DNA of 64,000 bases from Desulfobacteraceae bacterium (GCA_013003715.1 JABDIN010000078.1:23053-87052); one strand, 5' to 3'. Counted from the stretch's first letter, positions 36,860-46,821 are shown. Notes: generated by a model not told the origin, from the letters alone. A program made the numbers and translations.

Positions 36860-37765
36860 TCATGATAGAGACATGAGATACGATCTTAAGTTGGTCCGGT
36901 GATTCTTGATTCCGAGTTTAGTCCTCAGGTTCTTCCGGTGAAAATGAACCGTGGTCTCGGATACATTGAGTATCTCGGCTATTTCCTTGCTGGTCTTTCC
37001 GTCCTTGACCAGTGCAGACACCTGAATCTCCTGTGGCGTCAACAGAATATTGGCCGCTTCAACACGTTGCAAAAATGGACTGATGATCTCATTGATGTGG
37101 GTCTCTACTATACCGATGATTGTTTTCTCTCTGGGCCTCAAAGGGGCGATTTTTAACTTGTCCACATACGGCATAACCATATCCTTCATATTTGTCAGAA
37201 CCCGCATTTCCATATCTTTTTTATCATCTTCGCGTTGCTTCAGCAAAACCTTCAATGCAATATTGGTTTCTTCTATACCCTGTTTTTTCTCATGCAATTC
37301 CTGCTCCCTTTTTCTGAGCGCCTCCTCGGTTAATTTTAATTTGGTAATTTCCTCGTGACTGATGATGACATGAACCTGCTCCGTACCTGTCATACGGATG
37401 GCCCTGAGATAATACCAATGTTTTTCATCCGGGGCATGGCAGGGATAATCATACAGAAATTCATCCACATCACCTCGTATGACCGACCGGACACCTTCGG
37501 CCACGCGCATCGCATCACCTCTGTCGATACCCTCGGTTGCCTCGCAAACACTCAGATAGTTGACACCGATAAAATCGCAAAACCCGTCCGGATGCAGATC
37601 GCAGGAAAATCGTTTCCAGGCCTGATTGGTCTCAACGATAACACCCTGGCTATCGATAATGGCGATATGGGCGGACAATGAATTGAGTACGTCTTTGGCG
37701 AACGAGTCCTTCGCAGGTATGGCGCCGGCAATTGTGCCGGTGTTCGGTTCAATGGTCTCCGACAT
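36860..37765 (-). CDS. PAS-domain LuxR-type regulator
   Basis: A protein of 301 residues with a PAS domain (about 20-145), a coiled-coil linker (about 145-195), a helical middle and a LuxR helix-turn-helix at the C-terminus (about 240-295, LTPQEIQVSALVKDGKTSKEIAEIL). It would sense a ligand or redox signal and act on transcription. The HAO-like gene 65 bases downstream is the obvious target or operon partner. ATG 37765 is preceded by GAGGG at eight bases; the frame opens eight codons earlier at 37789. Confidence 0.86.
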   Translation of the reverse strand: MSETIEPNTGTIAGAIPAKDSFAKDVLNSLSAHIAIIDSQGVIVETNQAWKRFSCDLHPDGFCDFIGVNYLSVCEATEGIDRGDAMRVAEGVRSVIRGDVDEFLYDYPCHAPDEKHWYYLRAIRMTGTEQVHVIISHEEITKLKLTEEALRKREQELHEKKQGIEETNIALKVLLKQREDDKKDMEMRVLTNMKDMVMPYVDKLKIAPLRPREKTIIGIVETHINEIISPFLQRVEAANILLTPQEIQVSALVKDGKTSKEIAEILNVSETTVHFHRKNLRTKLGIKNHRTNLRSYLMSLS

Positions 37766-37837
37766 GGCTCTGTCCCTCATCCGGATCAAAAGTACAATAG
37801 TAATTGTCTGTCCCGAAAGGTAGCTGTTTGTTATTGC

Positions 37838-37925
37838 TCCGGCGGATAAATATGCAAAACTCGTATATCTGGTTTATGGGAGGCGGTGGCTGCAAGAAGA
37901 CCTGTCCCCAGTAGGTTCCGCCGGA
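37838..37925 (-). other. Structured non-coding segment upstream of the PAS-LuxR gene
   Basis: TCCGGCGGA at 37838-37846 pairs perfectly with TCCGCCGGA at 37917-37925, enclosing 70 bases that can fold further (ATATGC with GTATAT; CCT with AGG). It lies in the leader of the PAS-LuxR gene. The sequence CCTGTCCCC inside recalls REP-type palindromes of other bacteria. It could be a leader RNA or a mobile-element remnant; no known riboswitch was recognised. Confidence 0.35.
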
Positions 37926-38006
37926 AACTCCCTATGCGAATCAGCGATACGTCCTTTTACCTATTTAGTTGCCGGATTAATATTATGCGGGAAAAGGTTC
38001 CATTGC

Positions 38007-39656
38007 TCAAACAAACAACCAGACACTCTCCAGGTTGAGGCTTGAGTCCGGAACGATTTCAAATCCCTGAAGCCGATGGGTTGCGTATCCGTATGCATTT
38101 TTCCAGAACGCTATCCCCACAGGACCCCGCCGCTGCATGATATCTTCGAGTCTGCACAGACGTTCCCGACGATCGGTTGTTTCCAGCATTGCATCCGCCA
38201 TGGCAAGTGTTTCCGTGAAATCGCCATCCACCCAACGGCTATGGTTTCCCGGTGCGGGCATGTCCCCGATGGTGGTGCCATAGGCCAGATTCATGGCGGT
38301 GGTCACCCCCGGCAAATGAGGGAATTCTTCAATTTCCAAGTCCAGCAATCCGGTATTGTAAGCAGCCTCGGCCTGATCGGCCACATGGATTTGGATACGA
38401 AAATCAGCTATAGCGGCATCCTGGGCAAGAATTTCAGCATATCGTTTTGCTGCATGCTGATCTGTTTTCAGGTGGAGATGGGTATCCAGTCCCTTATCAA
38501 ACCCGGCCATGGACAATAATGCACGTGCTCTTTCCGGTTGGTAATTAGGTGTGGGCCGGTAACAGTATTCGGGATACACGGAACTGATGTGGCTGTCCTG
38601 GCCGAGAGTGCCTTCATTGAAACAGGTTTCTGCGAGGATTTTTTGCCGGTGCTGGCACAATTTAAGTGCCAACCGCACGCGATTGTCTCGCCATGGGGCC
38701 CGATCGGCGATCATGCGCAGAAGACAGGTGCCGGCGGACGCAACTGAATAGGTTTGAACCTGTGGATCCGCCTTCAGATCCGGGAATAGATGCTCCAGGG
38801 ACGTGTCACCCGGATTTACAAGGTCCACGGCCCCGGATGTCAACGCCTCGACCTTATCAGTACCGGTCAGGCCCATATCGACGAATTCAACCTGATCCAG
38901 ATAGGGCAGGGGGCGTTGATCTTTCCCGATCTGCCAATATTCTGTCCGTCGTTTCACAACACATCGTTCGCCGCTTCGAAAATACGCCAACCGGTAGGGG
39001 CCGGTGCCGTGGGGATTTTTAAGAAAATCCCCCTCAAATGTCCGGTGGTTCAGAATGACGGCCGATGGCAGGGCTGTATATGCAACCACATCGGCATGCG
39101 GGCGTTTCAAATGCAGACGAACCTGGTGTGCGTCTACTTTTTCAATACCGTCGACGGACAAATATGGCTCGAACAATTGCCGAAGGGGGGCATCAAAAGG
39201 CAGGGCGAGCCAATGCTTGAGGGTAAAAACCACATCCTCCGAGGTCAGCGGGTCACCATTGTTAAACCAAATATTTTTCCGCAGTGTCAATGTCCAGCGC
39301 CGTCCCAGGTTGTCCCTTTTCCAGTTTTCGAGCAGCCATGGACGGACTGTATTTGATGCATCAAGACGCGTCAGGCCCTCGGCTATCTGTCGGATTTGAT
39401 TGGCCACCGCCGGATCCGTATTTGCCGCGGGATCTTTCCATGTGGTGACCGGGGAAGCGATGCGCAATATCCCGCCACGACGAAACTCGGCGGCCGAAAC
39501 TCGGGTGGGAGACAATGCGTCCACGATTGGCAGTGCGGCCATGGTGGTGACACCCAACACCGTTTGCCGAAGAAAGGATCTCCGGTTGATGGTCCGCGTT
39601 GTTGAAAAATTATTTTCGGCTGACAACTCAATTGTTGCCGGGGCTCTGTCTTTCAT
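38007..39656 (-). CDS. Peptide-type ABC substrate-binding protein, Tat-exported
   Basis: A 549-residue solute-binding protein of the DppA/OppA family (SBP_bac_5). The N-terminus carries a twin-arginine signal RRSFLR at about 25-30 followed by a hydrophobic stretch ending in SAAEF. The mature protein has ENWKRDNLGRRWTLTLRKN and LTSEDVVFTLKHW, typical of the family. Tat export is unusual for this family but seen in several anaerobes. No permease or ATPase genes adjoin, so it would rely on components elsewhere. GGAGG stands before the ATG. Confidence 0.9.
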   Translation of the reverse strand: MKDRAPATIELSAENNFSTTRTINRRSFLRQTVLGVTTMAALPIVDALSPTRVSAAEFRRGGILRIASPVTTWKDPAANTDPAVANQIRQIAEGLTRLDASNTVRPWLLENWKRDNLGRRWTLTLRKNIWFNNGDPLTSEDVVFTLKHWLALPFDAPLRQLFEPYLSVDGIEKVDAHQVRLHLKRPHADVVAYTALPSAVILNHRTFEGDFLKNPHGTGPYRLAYFRSGERCVVKRRTEYWQIGKDQRPLPYLDQVEFVDMGLTGTDKVEALTSGAVDLVNPGDTSLEHLFPDLKADPQVQTYSVASAGTCLLRMIADRAPWRDNRVRLALKLCQHRQKILAETCFNEGTLGQDSHISSVYPEYCYRPTPNYQPERARALLSMAGFDKGLDTHLHLKTDQHAAKRYAEILAQDAAIADFRIQIHVADQAEAAYNTGLLDLEIEEFPHLPGVTTAMNLAYGTTIGDMPAPGNHSRWVDGDFTETLAMADAMLETTDRRERLCRLEDIMQRRGPVGIAFWKNAYGYATHRLQGFEIVPDSSLNLESVWLFV

Positions 39657-39702
39657 CTATTCCTCCGAATTGGCAAACCCGTAATCGTCTGTTATCACAT
39701 CG

Positions 39703-39731
39703 GTGTTAGATCAACCACAGGGAGGTGTCAA
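39703..39731 (-). promoter_or_regulatory. Promoter of the peptide-binding-protein gene
   Basis: Minus-strand TTGACA (39726-39731) and TAACAC (39703-39708) with a 17-base spacer, 47 bases before the start. The -35 is perfect and the -10 fair. Confidence 0.55.
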
Positions 39732-39804
39732 GAACTGGTTATGGTTTACAAGGGCTTTTTTGTCCGTCATGACCCATTTTTAAAGAAACCGGCGTGCGGT
39801 GTCG

Positions 39805-42800
39805 TCAACATGCATGGCCATCCAGATATCTTCTCAAACTTCGGGCCGTATGGGATTTGTCCACCCGCTCCAACAGCTCATCCGGTGAACCTGCTGCAAC
39901 CACCCCTCCCCCTTCATCTCCGCCCTCCGGTCCCAGATCTATAATATAATCAGCGGCGCTGACCACATCCAGGTTATGCTCAATGACGGCCACGGTATGC
40001 CCATGCCGCACCAGGGTCTGGAGCACATCAATAAGCCGGCTAACATCTGCCGGGTGCAGTCCGGTGGTGGGCTCATCCAGAATATAAAAGTCGTTGCCGT
40101 TAAGGGATGATGCCAGTTGCCGGGCCAGCTTGATGCGTTGGGCCTCACCACCTGACAATGTGGGGCTTGGCTGACCCAATTGCAGGTAGCCGAGGCCGAT
40201 ATCACATACAAATTGAAGCGTACGCCTGATCCGTGGTATAGCCGAAAAAAAACGAAGCGCTTCCGCAAATGTCATCGAAAGGACATCGGCCATGGATTTA
40301 CCTTTATATTTAATGATCAAGGTATCTGAATTGAAGCGTTGCCCCCGGCAGACATCACAGGACACATAAACATCCGGTAAGAAACTCATTTCAATTTTAG
40401 GCCGTCCCTGGCCATTACATGCCGCACACCGCCCGTCAGCCACATTGAAACTGAACCGCCCGGCACCGTACCCGGCAGCACGTGCCGCCGGTGTTTGTGC
40501 GAACAGCTCCCGAATCAAGGTCAAACATCCCACATAGGATGCAGGAACGGATCGGGGGGTTTTACCAATGGGACTGTGGTCCACCTCTATGACCCTTTGT
40601 ATATTTTCCCAACCCCGTATATCCCCGACACCATCGGGCAGGGACTTCTTTCGGTTCAACAACACCTCGAGACCATTGAGTACTGCTTGCCGCAGCAATG
40701 AGGATTTTCCCGATCCCGAGACACCGGTGACGCTTATCAGGCAATTCAGCGGGAAATCGACGGTAATGCTTTTCAAATTGTTGATACAAACCTCCGCCAC
40801 GGTCATTTTCTGTTTGGTCCGAATCTGCCGCCTCATGGATGTTATATCGTGTGGCCGCCCGTCTAAAAATGCACCGGTAATGGATTCCGGATTAAGCGTC
40901 AATGCTTCACGGCTGCCGATCCCCACGATTTGGCCCCCGGCATTCCCCGCCCCCGGCCCCATATCGATCAACAGGTCGGCGGCGCGGATGGTTTCCTCAT
41001 CATGCTCTACGACCAAAACGGTATTTCCCCGGTCACGGAGGGATTTGAGTGCTGAAATCAACATGTGATTATCCCTGGGGTGAAGACCGATGGTCGGCTC
41101 GTCGAGAATGTAGGTGACCCCTGTCAGATTGGTTCCCAGTTGAGCGGCAAGCCTCACCCGCTGGGCTTCACCGCCGGACAGTGAATCACCGCTGCGATCC
41201 AGGGTAAGGTATGACAACCCTAATTCCATCAGTATGGCCAAACGGGAATCGATTTCGGAAACAATCGGCTCAGCCACAGGCGCCAGGTGTTCGGGAAACC
41301 TAAACCCGGCTATGGTTTTTTGCAAATCCGGTGGTGCCAGTCGCACCAGATCCCAGATGCTGTTTCCATTTACGCTGATACTCAGTGCCGCCGGAGTTAG
41401 ACGGCTGCCGTGACAGGCCCGGCATACCGATAGGGTGGACTTGTCGGCTCCCCCCCCGGCTTCAACCCTACCCATGCCCTTGCAACCGGGGCAGGCCCCT
41501 TTGGGGCTGTTGAAAGAGAACAGGCGAGGGTCGGGCATGGCCGCCGAACTGCCGCACCGGGGACAGATGCCCCTGGTGGTATAAATTCGTTCTTTCCCGG
41601 CGTCTGATTCCCAAACCAGAAGGGTCCCGTCACCCTCCGATATTGCCAGGTCAATCATTTGTTGAAACATCGGAAGCGGAGAGGACGCTGTTTTCTCTCC
41701 GATCACAATATCAATGTCATGGGATTTGTACCGACTCAGGGCCATGCCTTTTTTCAATTTTAAAAACCGCCCGTCAATGCGTGCCCGGGTAAAGCCCCTC
41801 TTTACTGCCTGATCCAGTATTCGGGTGTGGAAACCTTTACGCCCGGAAACTTTGGGCGCCAGGATCACACACTCGGCATTCCCGCTGTTCTCCAAAATAT
41901 GGCCGGCCACAGAGGTGCTGGGTTGGGCGGTCAGCGGGCGTCCACACCCTTGGCACAGCGCACTGCCCAAACGGGTGAACATCAGTCTCAGAAAATGGTA
42001 AATTTCGGTGAGTGTCGCCACCGTGGATCGCCGACTGCTATGGCTTACCCGCTGTTCGATGGCCACGGCCGGGGATAAACCGGAAATCCGGTCCACCTCC
42101 GGCCGCTCCAGAATTTTCATGTATTGCCGCACGTAGGGCGCAAGGCTTTCCAGGTATAGACGCTGCCCTTCGGCAAAAATAATGTCAAATGCCAGCGTTG
42201 ACTTGCCCGATCCGGACACACCGGTAAAGACAACAAGTTGTCCATGGGGAATTGACAGGCTTATATTTTTCAAATTGTGGGTATCCGCTCCCTGTATAAG
42301 TATACTGGCAGCCAATGGGGTGCCCGGGTGGAATGGGGCTATTTTTTCCGCAACGCCGGTGCCAGCGGTCCGGGTAGTGATCAGATGGTTTTTTCCCCAG
42401 ATATGATGGTCCAGATAACGGCCGGTGTGAGATTCATGCGACTTGGCGATGACCTCCGGTGGGCCGGCAGCCACGATCGAACCACCGTTGTCTCCACCGC
42501 CGGGGCCCAGGTCGATCACCCAGTCCGCGTTTTTTACCACATCCATGTTATGCTCGATAACCAGCACGGAATTCCCGGCCGCCACCAGCCGGTCAAAGGC
42601 ATCCAGGAGCAACCGCACATCCTCAAAGTGAAGTCCGGTGGTGGGTTCGTCAAAAATGAAGAGGGTGTGTTGACGGCCGCCGCTGCTGATGTACCGGGAC
42701 AATTTCAACCGCTGGGCTTCGCCCCCGGAGAAGGTGTTGACCCCCTGGCCCAGACGGATATAATCCAATCCCACATCGGTGAGGGGTGACAATGAATTCG

Positions 42801-45150
42801 CGATTTTCGGTTGATCGGCAAATTCGGAGATGGCCTGGGAAACGGTCAGATTTAGAATATCATCCATATTCAGACCATTAAGGCGCACGCTCAGAACCTT
42901 TTCACCATAACGCCGCCCGTTGCAGTCCGGACAACGGATATACACATCTGACAAAAACTGCATTTCAATCTTTTCAAATCCCTCTCCCTTGCACATCTCG
43001 CAACGGCCGCCTTTTACGTTGAAGGAAAAGTGACCCGGTGTAAGCCCCATGGCCCTTGCATCCGGAGTGTCAGCCAGGAGTTTTCGAATCGGGTCCATGG
43101 CTTTTGTATAGGTCGCACAATTGGCCCGGGGAGTGCGGCCGATAGGCTGCTGATCCACCAGTACGATGTTATCAAGGTGTTCTGCACCATGAATATGCGC
43201 GACCTTCCCGGGACGTTCCGACACATCACCTTTGAGACGCCTCACCGCTTTATACAAAATATCGTCAGCCAGTGTGGACTTTCCCGAGCCGGAGACCCCG
43301 GTAAGGCAGACAAACAAACCCAGCGGTAAGTCCACGTCAATATCCTTGAGGTTGTTTTCAGAAGCCCCTGTAATGCGTAACCGGTATCGCTCATCGGGTT
43401 TTCGGGTGCGCTGCCGGACCGGTATCTCCCTTTTCCCGGTCAGATAGTCTCCGGTTACCGACCCGGTAACCATATTGGTGGGACCGAAGTACATGACTTC
43501 GCCACCGTTTTCCCCGGCCCGGGGCCCCATTTCCAGGAGGTAGTCGCTGTTTTTCAGTATCTGGGCATCATGTTCCACCACCACGACGGTGTTGGACCGG
43601 TCGCGAAGCCGTTCGAGTATCGAAACCAGTCGTTGGTTGTCCCGCGGATGGAGCCCGATACTCGGTTCGTCGAGCACATACAGGGTATTGACCAGGGCCG
43701 ACCCGAGGGCCGAGGCCAGGGCGGTACGTTGGACTTCACCACCGGAAAGGGTTCGGGATTGACGGTCCAGTGTGAGATATGAAAGTCCGACATTTTTCAG
43801 ATAATTCAGGCGGTTGTGAACCTCATCCAAGACCAGCCGACTGGCCTCGTCCATCTCCTGATCTTTGAGTGATCGAAAAAAGGCCGAGGCGCCGGCCACA
43901 TTGAGGGCATAAGTATCGGCAATGGTATTGCCGTCCAACCGGTATAGGCGTGTTTCCGGTTTGAAACGCGTGCCGCCGCAGTCCCCGCACAGGTTGTAGC
44001 TTCGATACCGGGACAAAAACACACGTACTGTCATCTTGTATGTTTTGGTCTCCAGCCACTGGAAAAAACCGCGTACACCGAAAAATTCACCATCACCGTC
44101 AAAGACCGCCTGTTGATGAACCGGCTCAAGATCACGGTAAGGAATCGCGGTGGGGATTTTCTGTTGCCGACAAAAATCCAGAAGATCGGTGAATTCCGGC
44201 CGGGCCGACCGTACGCCGCCCCACGGCTTAATCGCCCCCTGTTCAATGGACATCCCCGGATCCGGAATGATCAAATCGGGGTCGATGTCGATTACCCGGC
44301 CAAAGCCCCGGCAGGTTTCACATGCGCCCACGGGACTGTTGAAGGAAAACAAATTCGGCAATGGGAAGGAATAGGGTAGATCACAGGCGGCGCAATGAAG
44401 ACTTGCGGAAAACGAAAACCGTTGCGAATCTCCAATCCAGACATCTGCCCGGCCCTCTCCAAACCGGAACGCTGTTTCCAGCGAATCAACCACTCGTTGC
44501 CGGTCTTTTTTGCGCAATATCAGCCGGTCCGCCAGAACGTGCAGCGTGGCCGGACGGCGGGCCCGCCACTGATCCAAGGGCAGCACCCCCCTGTTTTCCA
44601 GGTAGCGGTCAAATCCCATGCGAATGAATTCTGCCACGGTGGCAGCCGGCCCTGCCCCGGATTGTTCACCAGGCATCATTTTTTTGGGAAAGGTGATCCA
44701 TATCGGGACCTTACCGGTATATTTTTCAATGGTTTCCCATGCGATCGACGGGGTCTCCTCGCGAACCGGCCGCGCACACCGGGAACAATGCAATGTCCCA
44801 TGCCTGGCAAAAAGCAATTTCACATAGTCGGTGATTTCCGTCATTGTGCCCACCGTGGAACGGGAAGTGCGAACCGGATCCTTTCGGTCTATGGCGACGG
44901 CCGGCGGAATACCGGTGATGTGATCCACCTTGGGACGATCCATCCGGTCCATAAATTGCCGGGTATAGGGGGAGAAGGTTTCAACATAGCGCCGCTGGCC
45001 TTCGGCGTACAAGGTATCCAGGGCCAGTGAGGATTTACCGGACCCGGAAACACCCGACACAGCAATAATCCGGTTCAATGGGATCTCCAGATCTATCTTT
45101 TTCAGATTGTTCTGGCGGGCGCCCTTAATCTTGATGGAGGAGGAAGTCAT
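39805..45150 (-). CDS. Double-length UvrA (two tandem UvrA units)
   Basis: A protein of about 1781 residues containing four ATPase cassettes, i.e. two UvrA proteins in one chain. Each half has Walker A GVSGSGKS twice and signature LSGGE or FSGGE followed by DEP, and zinc sites (CEMCKGEG and CAACNGQG among others). Unit 1 ends near residue 905; the join (about 910-960) is a low-complexity linker before ILIQGADTHNLKN. UvrA finds DNA damage and loads UvrB. In ordinary UvrA two identical chains dimerise; here the fused halves could make an asymmetric pseudo-dimer. ATG 45150 or the first ATG at 45216 could be the start; neither has a good ribosome site. Confidence 0.92.
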   Translation of the reverse strand: MTSSSIKIKGARQNNLKKIDLEIPLNRIIAVSGVSGSGKSSLALDTLYAEGQRRYVETFSPYTRQFMDRMDRPKVDHITGIPPAVAIDRKDPVRTSRSTVGTMTEITDYVKLLFARHGTLHCSRCARPVREETPSIAWETIEKYTGKVPIWITFPKKMMPGEQSGAGPAATVAEFIRMGFDRYLENRGVLPLDQWRARRPATLHVLADRLILRKKDRQRVVDSLETAFRFGEGRADVWIGDSQRFSFSASLHCAACDLPYSFPLPNLFSFNSPVGACETCRGFGRVIDIDPDLIIPDPGMSIEQGAIKPWGGVRSARPEFTDLLDFCRQQKIPTAIPYRDLEPVHQQAVFDGDGEFFGVRGFFQWLETKTYKMTVRVFLSRYRSYNLCGDCGGTRFKPETRLYRLDGNTIADTYALNVAGASAFFRSLKDQEMDEASRLVLDEVHNRLNYLKNVGLSYLTLDRQSRTLSGGEVQRTALASALGSALVNTLYVLDEPSIGLHPRDNQRLVSILERLRDRSNTVVVVEHDAQILKNSDYLLEMGPRAGENGGEVMYFGPTNMVTGSVTGDYLTGKREIPVRQRTRKPDERYRLRITGASENNLKDIDVDLPLGLFVCLTGVSGSGKSTLADDILYKAVRRLKGDVSERPGKVAHIHGAEHLDNIVLVDQQPIGRTPRANCATYTKAMDPIRKLLADTPDARAMGLTPGHFSFNVKGGRCEMCKGEGFEKIEMQFLSDVYIRCPDCNGRRYGEKVLSVRLNGLNMDDILNLTVSQAISEFADQPKIANSLSPLTDVGLDYIRLGQGVNTFSGGEAQRLKLSRYISSGGRQHTLFIFDEPTTGLHFEDVRLLLDAFDRLVAAGNSVLVIEHNMDVVKNADWVIDLGPGGGDNGGSIVAAGPPEVIAKSHESHTGRYLDHHIWGKNHLITTRTAGTGVAEKIAPFHPGTPLAASILIQGADTHNLKNISLSIPHGQLVVFTGVSGSGKSTLAFDIIFAEGQRLYLESLAPYVRQYMKILERPEVDRISGLSPAVAIEQRVSHSSRRSTVATLTEIYHFLRLMFTRLGSALCQGCGRPLTAQPSTSVAGHILENSGNAECVILAPKVSGRKGFHTRILDQAVKRGFTRARIDGRFLKLKKGMALSRYKSHDIDIVIGEKTASSPLPMFQQMIDLAISEGDGTLLVWESDAGKERIYTTRGICPRCGSSAAMPDPRLFSFNSPKGACPGCKGMGRVEAGGGADKSTLSVCRACHGSRLTPAALSISVNGNSIWDLVRLAPPDLQKTIAGFRFPEHLAPVAEPIVSEIDSRLAILMELGLSYLTLDRSGDSLSGGEAQRVRLAAQLGTNLTGVTYILDEPTIGLHPRDNHMLISALKSLRDRGNTVLVVEHDEETIRAADLLIDMGPGAGNAGGQIVGIGSREALTLNPESITGAFLDGRPHDITSMRRQIRTKQKMTVAEVCINNLKSITVDFPLNCLISVTGVSGSGKSSLLRQAVLNGLEVLLNRKKSLPDGVGDIRGWENIQRVIEVDHSPIGKTPRSVPASYVGCLTLIRELFAQTPAARAAGYGAGRFSFNVADGRCAACNGQGRPKIEMSFLPDVYVSCDVCRGQRFNSDTLIIKYKGKSMADVLSMTFAEALRFFSAIPRIRRTLQFVCDIGLGYLQLGQPSPTLSGGEAQRIKLARQLASSLNGNDFYILDEPTTGLHPADVSRLIDVLQTLVRHGHTVAVIEHNLDVVSAADYIIDLGPEGGDEGGGVVAAGSPDELLERVDKSHTARSLRRYLDGHAC

Positions 45151-45441
45151 GTGCGCGGTAAGACAGGATTGTTCATGGTGAACCTGTTTGATTGCATTCA
45201 ATTCATTCCGGATCAAAACAGCCCGGTCATAAGGTCATATCAACTATCGAAAAAACCTTGCTCCAACAATAACCATTTTACCCGGCATGACAAATCACAT
45301 GGTCTGAGCGCCCAGAACCATCTTGTCATTTTGATCATTTTCGCTTAATACCAAGTTGAACTCATACGTCTTTTTATTGTCCCGGTATTGTACTTTTTTT
45401 AAGCCTTTTGCGGGCAACAGACAGGAAAATCAAAAACAAGA

Positions 45442-46233
45442 ATGAATCGTCTTATCCAAGAGTCAACCTACAGGTCACCCGGAACCCGGCCACTGTTCTT
45501 ACGACAAAAAATGCCTTCCTTATTTTTCTATTCCAGGGTGTTGTGGATCGTCATGGCTGCTGCGCACCTGGCGCGGCGCGGTCTATATACCGGGGCCGAA
45601 TGGGAAAAGAGCAGTTTGGCGGTGGTTAATGCGCTGGAGTCCGTCGGTGGCGGGATTACCATTGAAAATTCAAAGAATCTCCTTCAATTGGAAACCCCTT
45701 GTGTTTTTATTGCCAATCACATGAGCGTTTTAGAAGCCTTTGTACTGCCTTCCCTGATCCGGCCCATCCGCCCTGTGACCTTCGTCGTGAAGGACAGCCT
45801 CATATCATACCCTGTTTTCCGATATGTGATGGTCAGCCGTGATCCCATCGTGGTTGGACGGTCAAATGCGCGACAGGACCTGAAAACGGTCATGAAAGAG
45901 GGAAAGCAACGTTTGGACAATAACATTTCATTGATTATTTTCCCGCAAACCACGCGTAATTATGGATTTGACTCGAGCAAATTCAATTCATTGGGTGTTA
46001 AGCTTGCCAAGCGCAATAATGTTCCCGCCGTACCCATTGCACTTAAAACCGATGCCTGGAGTATGGGTAAACGATTCAAAGATCTCGGTGAAATAAGACC
46101 CGAACGAATGGTTCGCATACGCTTTGGCGATCCATTTCGGATTGAGGGCAATGGCCGGGAGGAGCACGGCCGCGTCGTGGAATTTATCCGGACAGCGCTC
46201 CAGGACTGGGATCTTCTCGGCCCCATCAAATAG
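45442..46233 (+). CDS. PlsC-like lysophospholipid acyltransferase
   Basis: A 263-residue acyltransferase with the PlsC/AGPAT fold. The catalytic motif, normally HX4D, is HX4E here (NHMSVLE, His93 and Glu98), and the phosphate-binding motif, normally FPEGTR, is FPQTTR (167-172). An N-terminal hydrophobic stretch (27-45) suggests membrane attachment. It would acylate the sn-2 position of lysophosphatidic acid or a related lipid; the altered motifs may mean another acceptor. A weak AGGAAAA lies before ATG 45442. Ends in TAG. Confidence 0.82.
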   Translation: MNRLIQESTYRSPGTRPLFLRQKMPSLFFYSRVLWIVMAAAHLARRGLYTGAEWEKSSLAVVNALESVGGGITIENSKNLLQLETPCVFIANHMSVLEAFVLPSLIRPIRPVTFVVKDSLISYPVFRYVMVSRDPIVVGRSNARQDLKTVMKEGKQRLDNNISLIIFPQTTRNYGFDSSKFNSLGVKLAKRNNVPAVPIALKTDAWSMGKRFKDLGEIRPERMVRIRFGDPFRIEGNGREEHGRVVEFIRTALQDWDLLGPIK

Positions 46234-46581
46234 CTTTGGTATCGGGAAATTTGTTACATAATGCAAAGGGCAAGCGGTTTGGGTGGTTTTTCAGCATGTT
46301 TGTGCATTGTTTGAATGCTTTAGGAATCGTTGGTAAAAAACAGGAAGATATGGTCATGTTGAATTTCAATTGTTAACCATGTTAATTGTAACTATCTGTA
46401 ATCATAGTTAGATACTGTTTTTTAGGTACGATACCTTAAGCATGAGTTTGCACAACGGAATGAAAAATTATCCAATCCGCGGTCTACTGAAAAAACACCC
46501 GGGTAGCTGAATAGCTTTGGTATCCGCCATCACCCTGGTGGCTGACGGGCAGACTGTTTAAACCAGGCACGGCGGCGGAAT
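46234..46581. other. Gap with A/T-rich hairpin
   Basis: No gene was found. A hairpin (TAACTAT 46389-46395 with ATAGTTA 46404-46410) is followed within 8 bases by a T-run; it could end the acyltransferase transcript but its stem is weak. The phrase TAGCTTTGGTATC occurs twice, at 46231 and about 46511, the first directly on the acyltransferase stop codon. Confidence 0.4.
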
Positions 46582-46821
46582 TCATCCGCCGGTATCATCC
46601 GTCTCCTTCAGCCGGTCCGATCGATCGTCCTGTTGCCGCTGAATTTCCGTCAGATCCTCTTTCATCTCCTTCATCCGGTCAATATTTTTTTTCCCGGTCA
46701 TTTCCTCTACAGTATCATCCACCGCATCACGGGTCCGTGACCCTTCGCAACCGGAGATGATACACAAACAAAGAATCATCAGCCCGATGCCAGACAAGTT
46801 TAACACGCGTGTAAAAAGCCC
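46582..46821 (-). CDS. Small lipoprotein
   Basis: A 79-residue lipoprotein with signal peptide and lipobox ISGC near 22-25, then a short charged coiled-coil domain (MKEMKEDLTEIQRQQDD) and a disordered end. ATG 46821 is directly preceded by AAGGAGATAT; the frame extends 15 codons further but without a ribosome site. It lies 57 bases downstream of the SIR2-like gene and could belong to the same transcript. Function unknown. Confidence 0.8.
   Translation of the reverse strand, partial: GLFTRVLNLSGIGLMILCLCIISGCEGSRTRDAVDDTVEEMTGKKNIDRMKEMKEDLTEIQRQQDDRSDRLKETDDTGG

Noticed and set aside
37838..37925. Cyclic-di-GMP (GEMM) riboswitch upstream of the cytochrome regulator
   Set aside because: Considered because GEMM elements often precede cytochrome genes in this group, but the conserved GEMM core and tetraloop-receptor sequences are absent.
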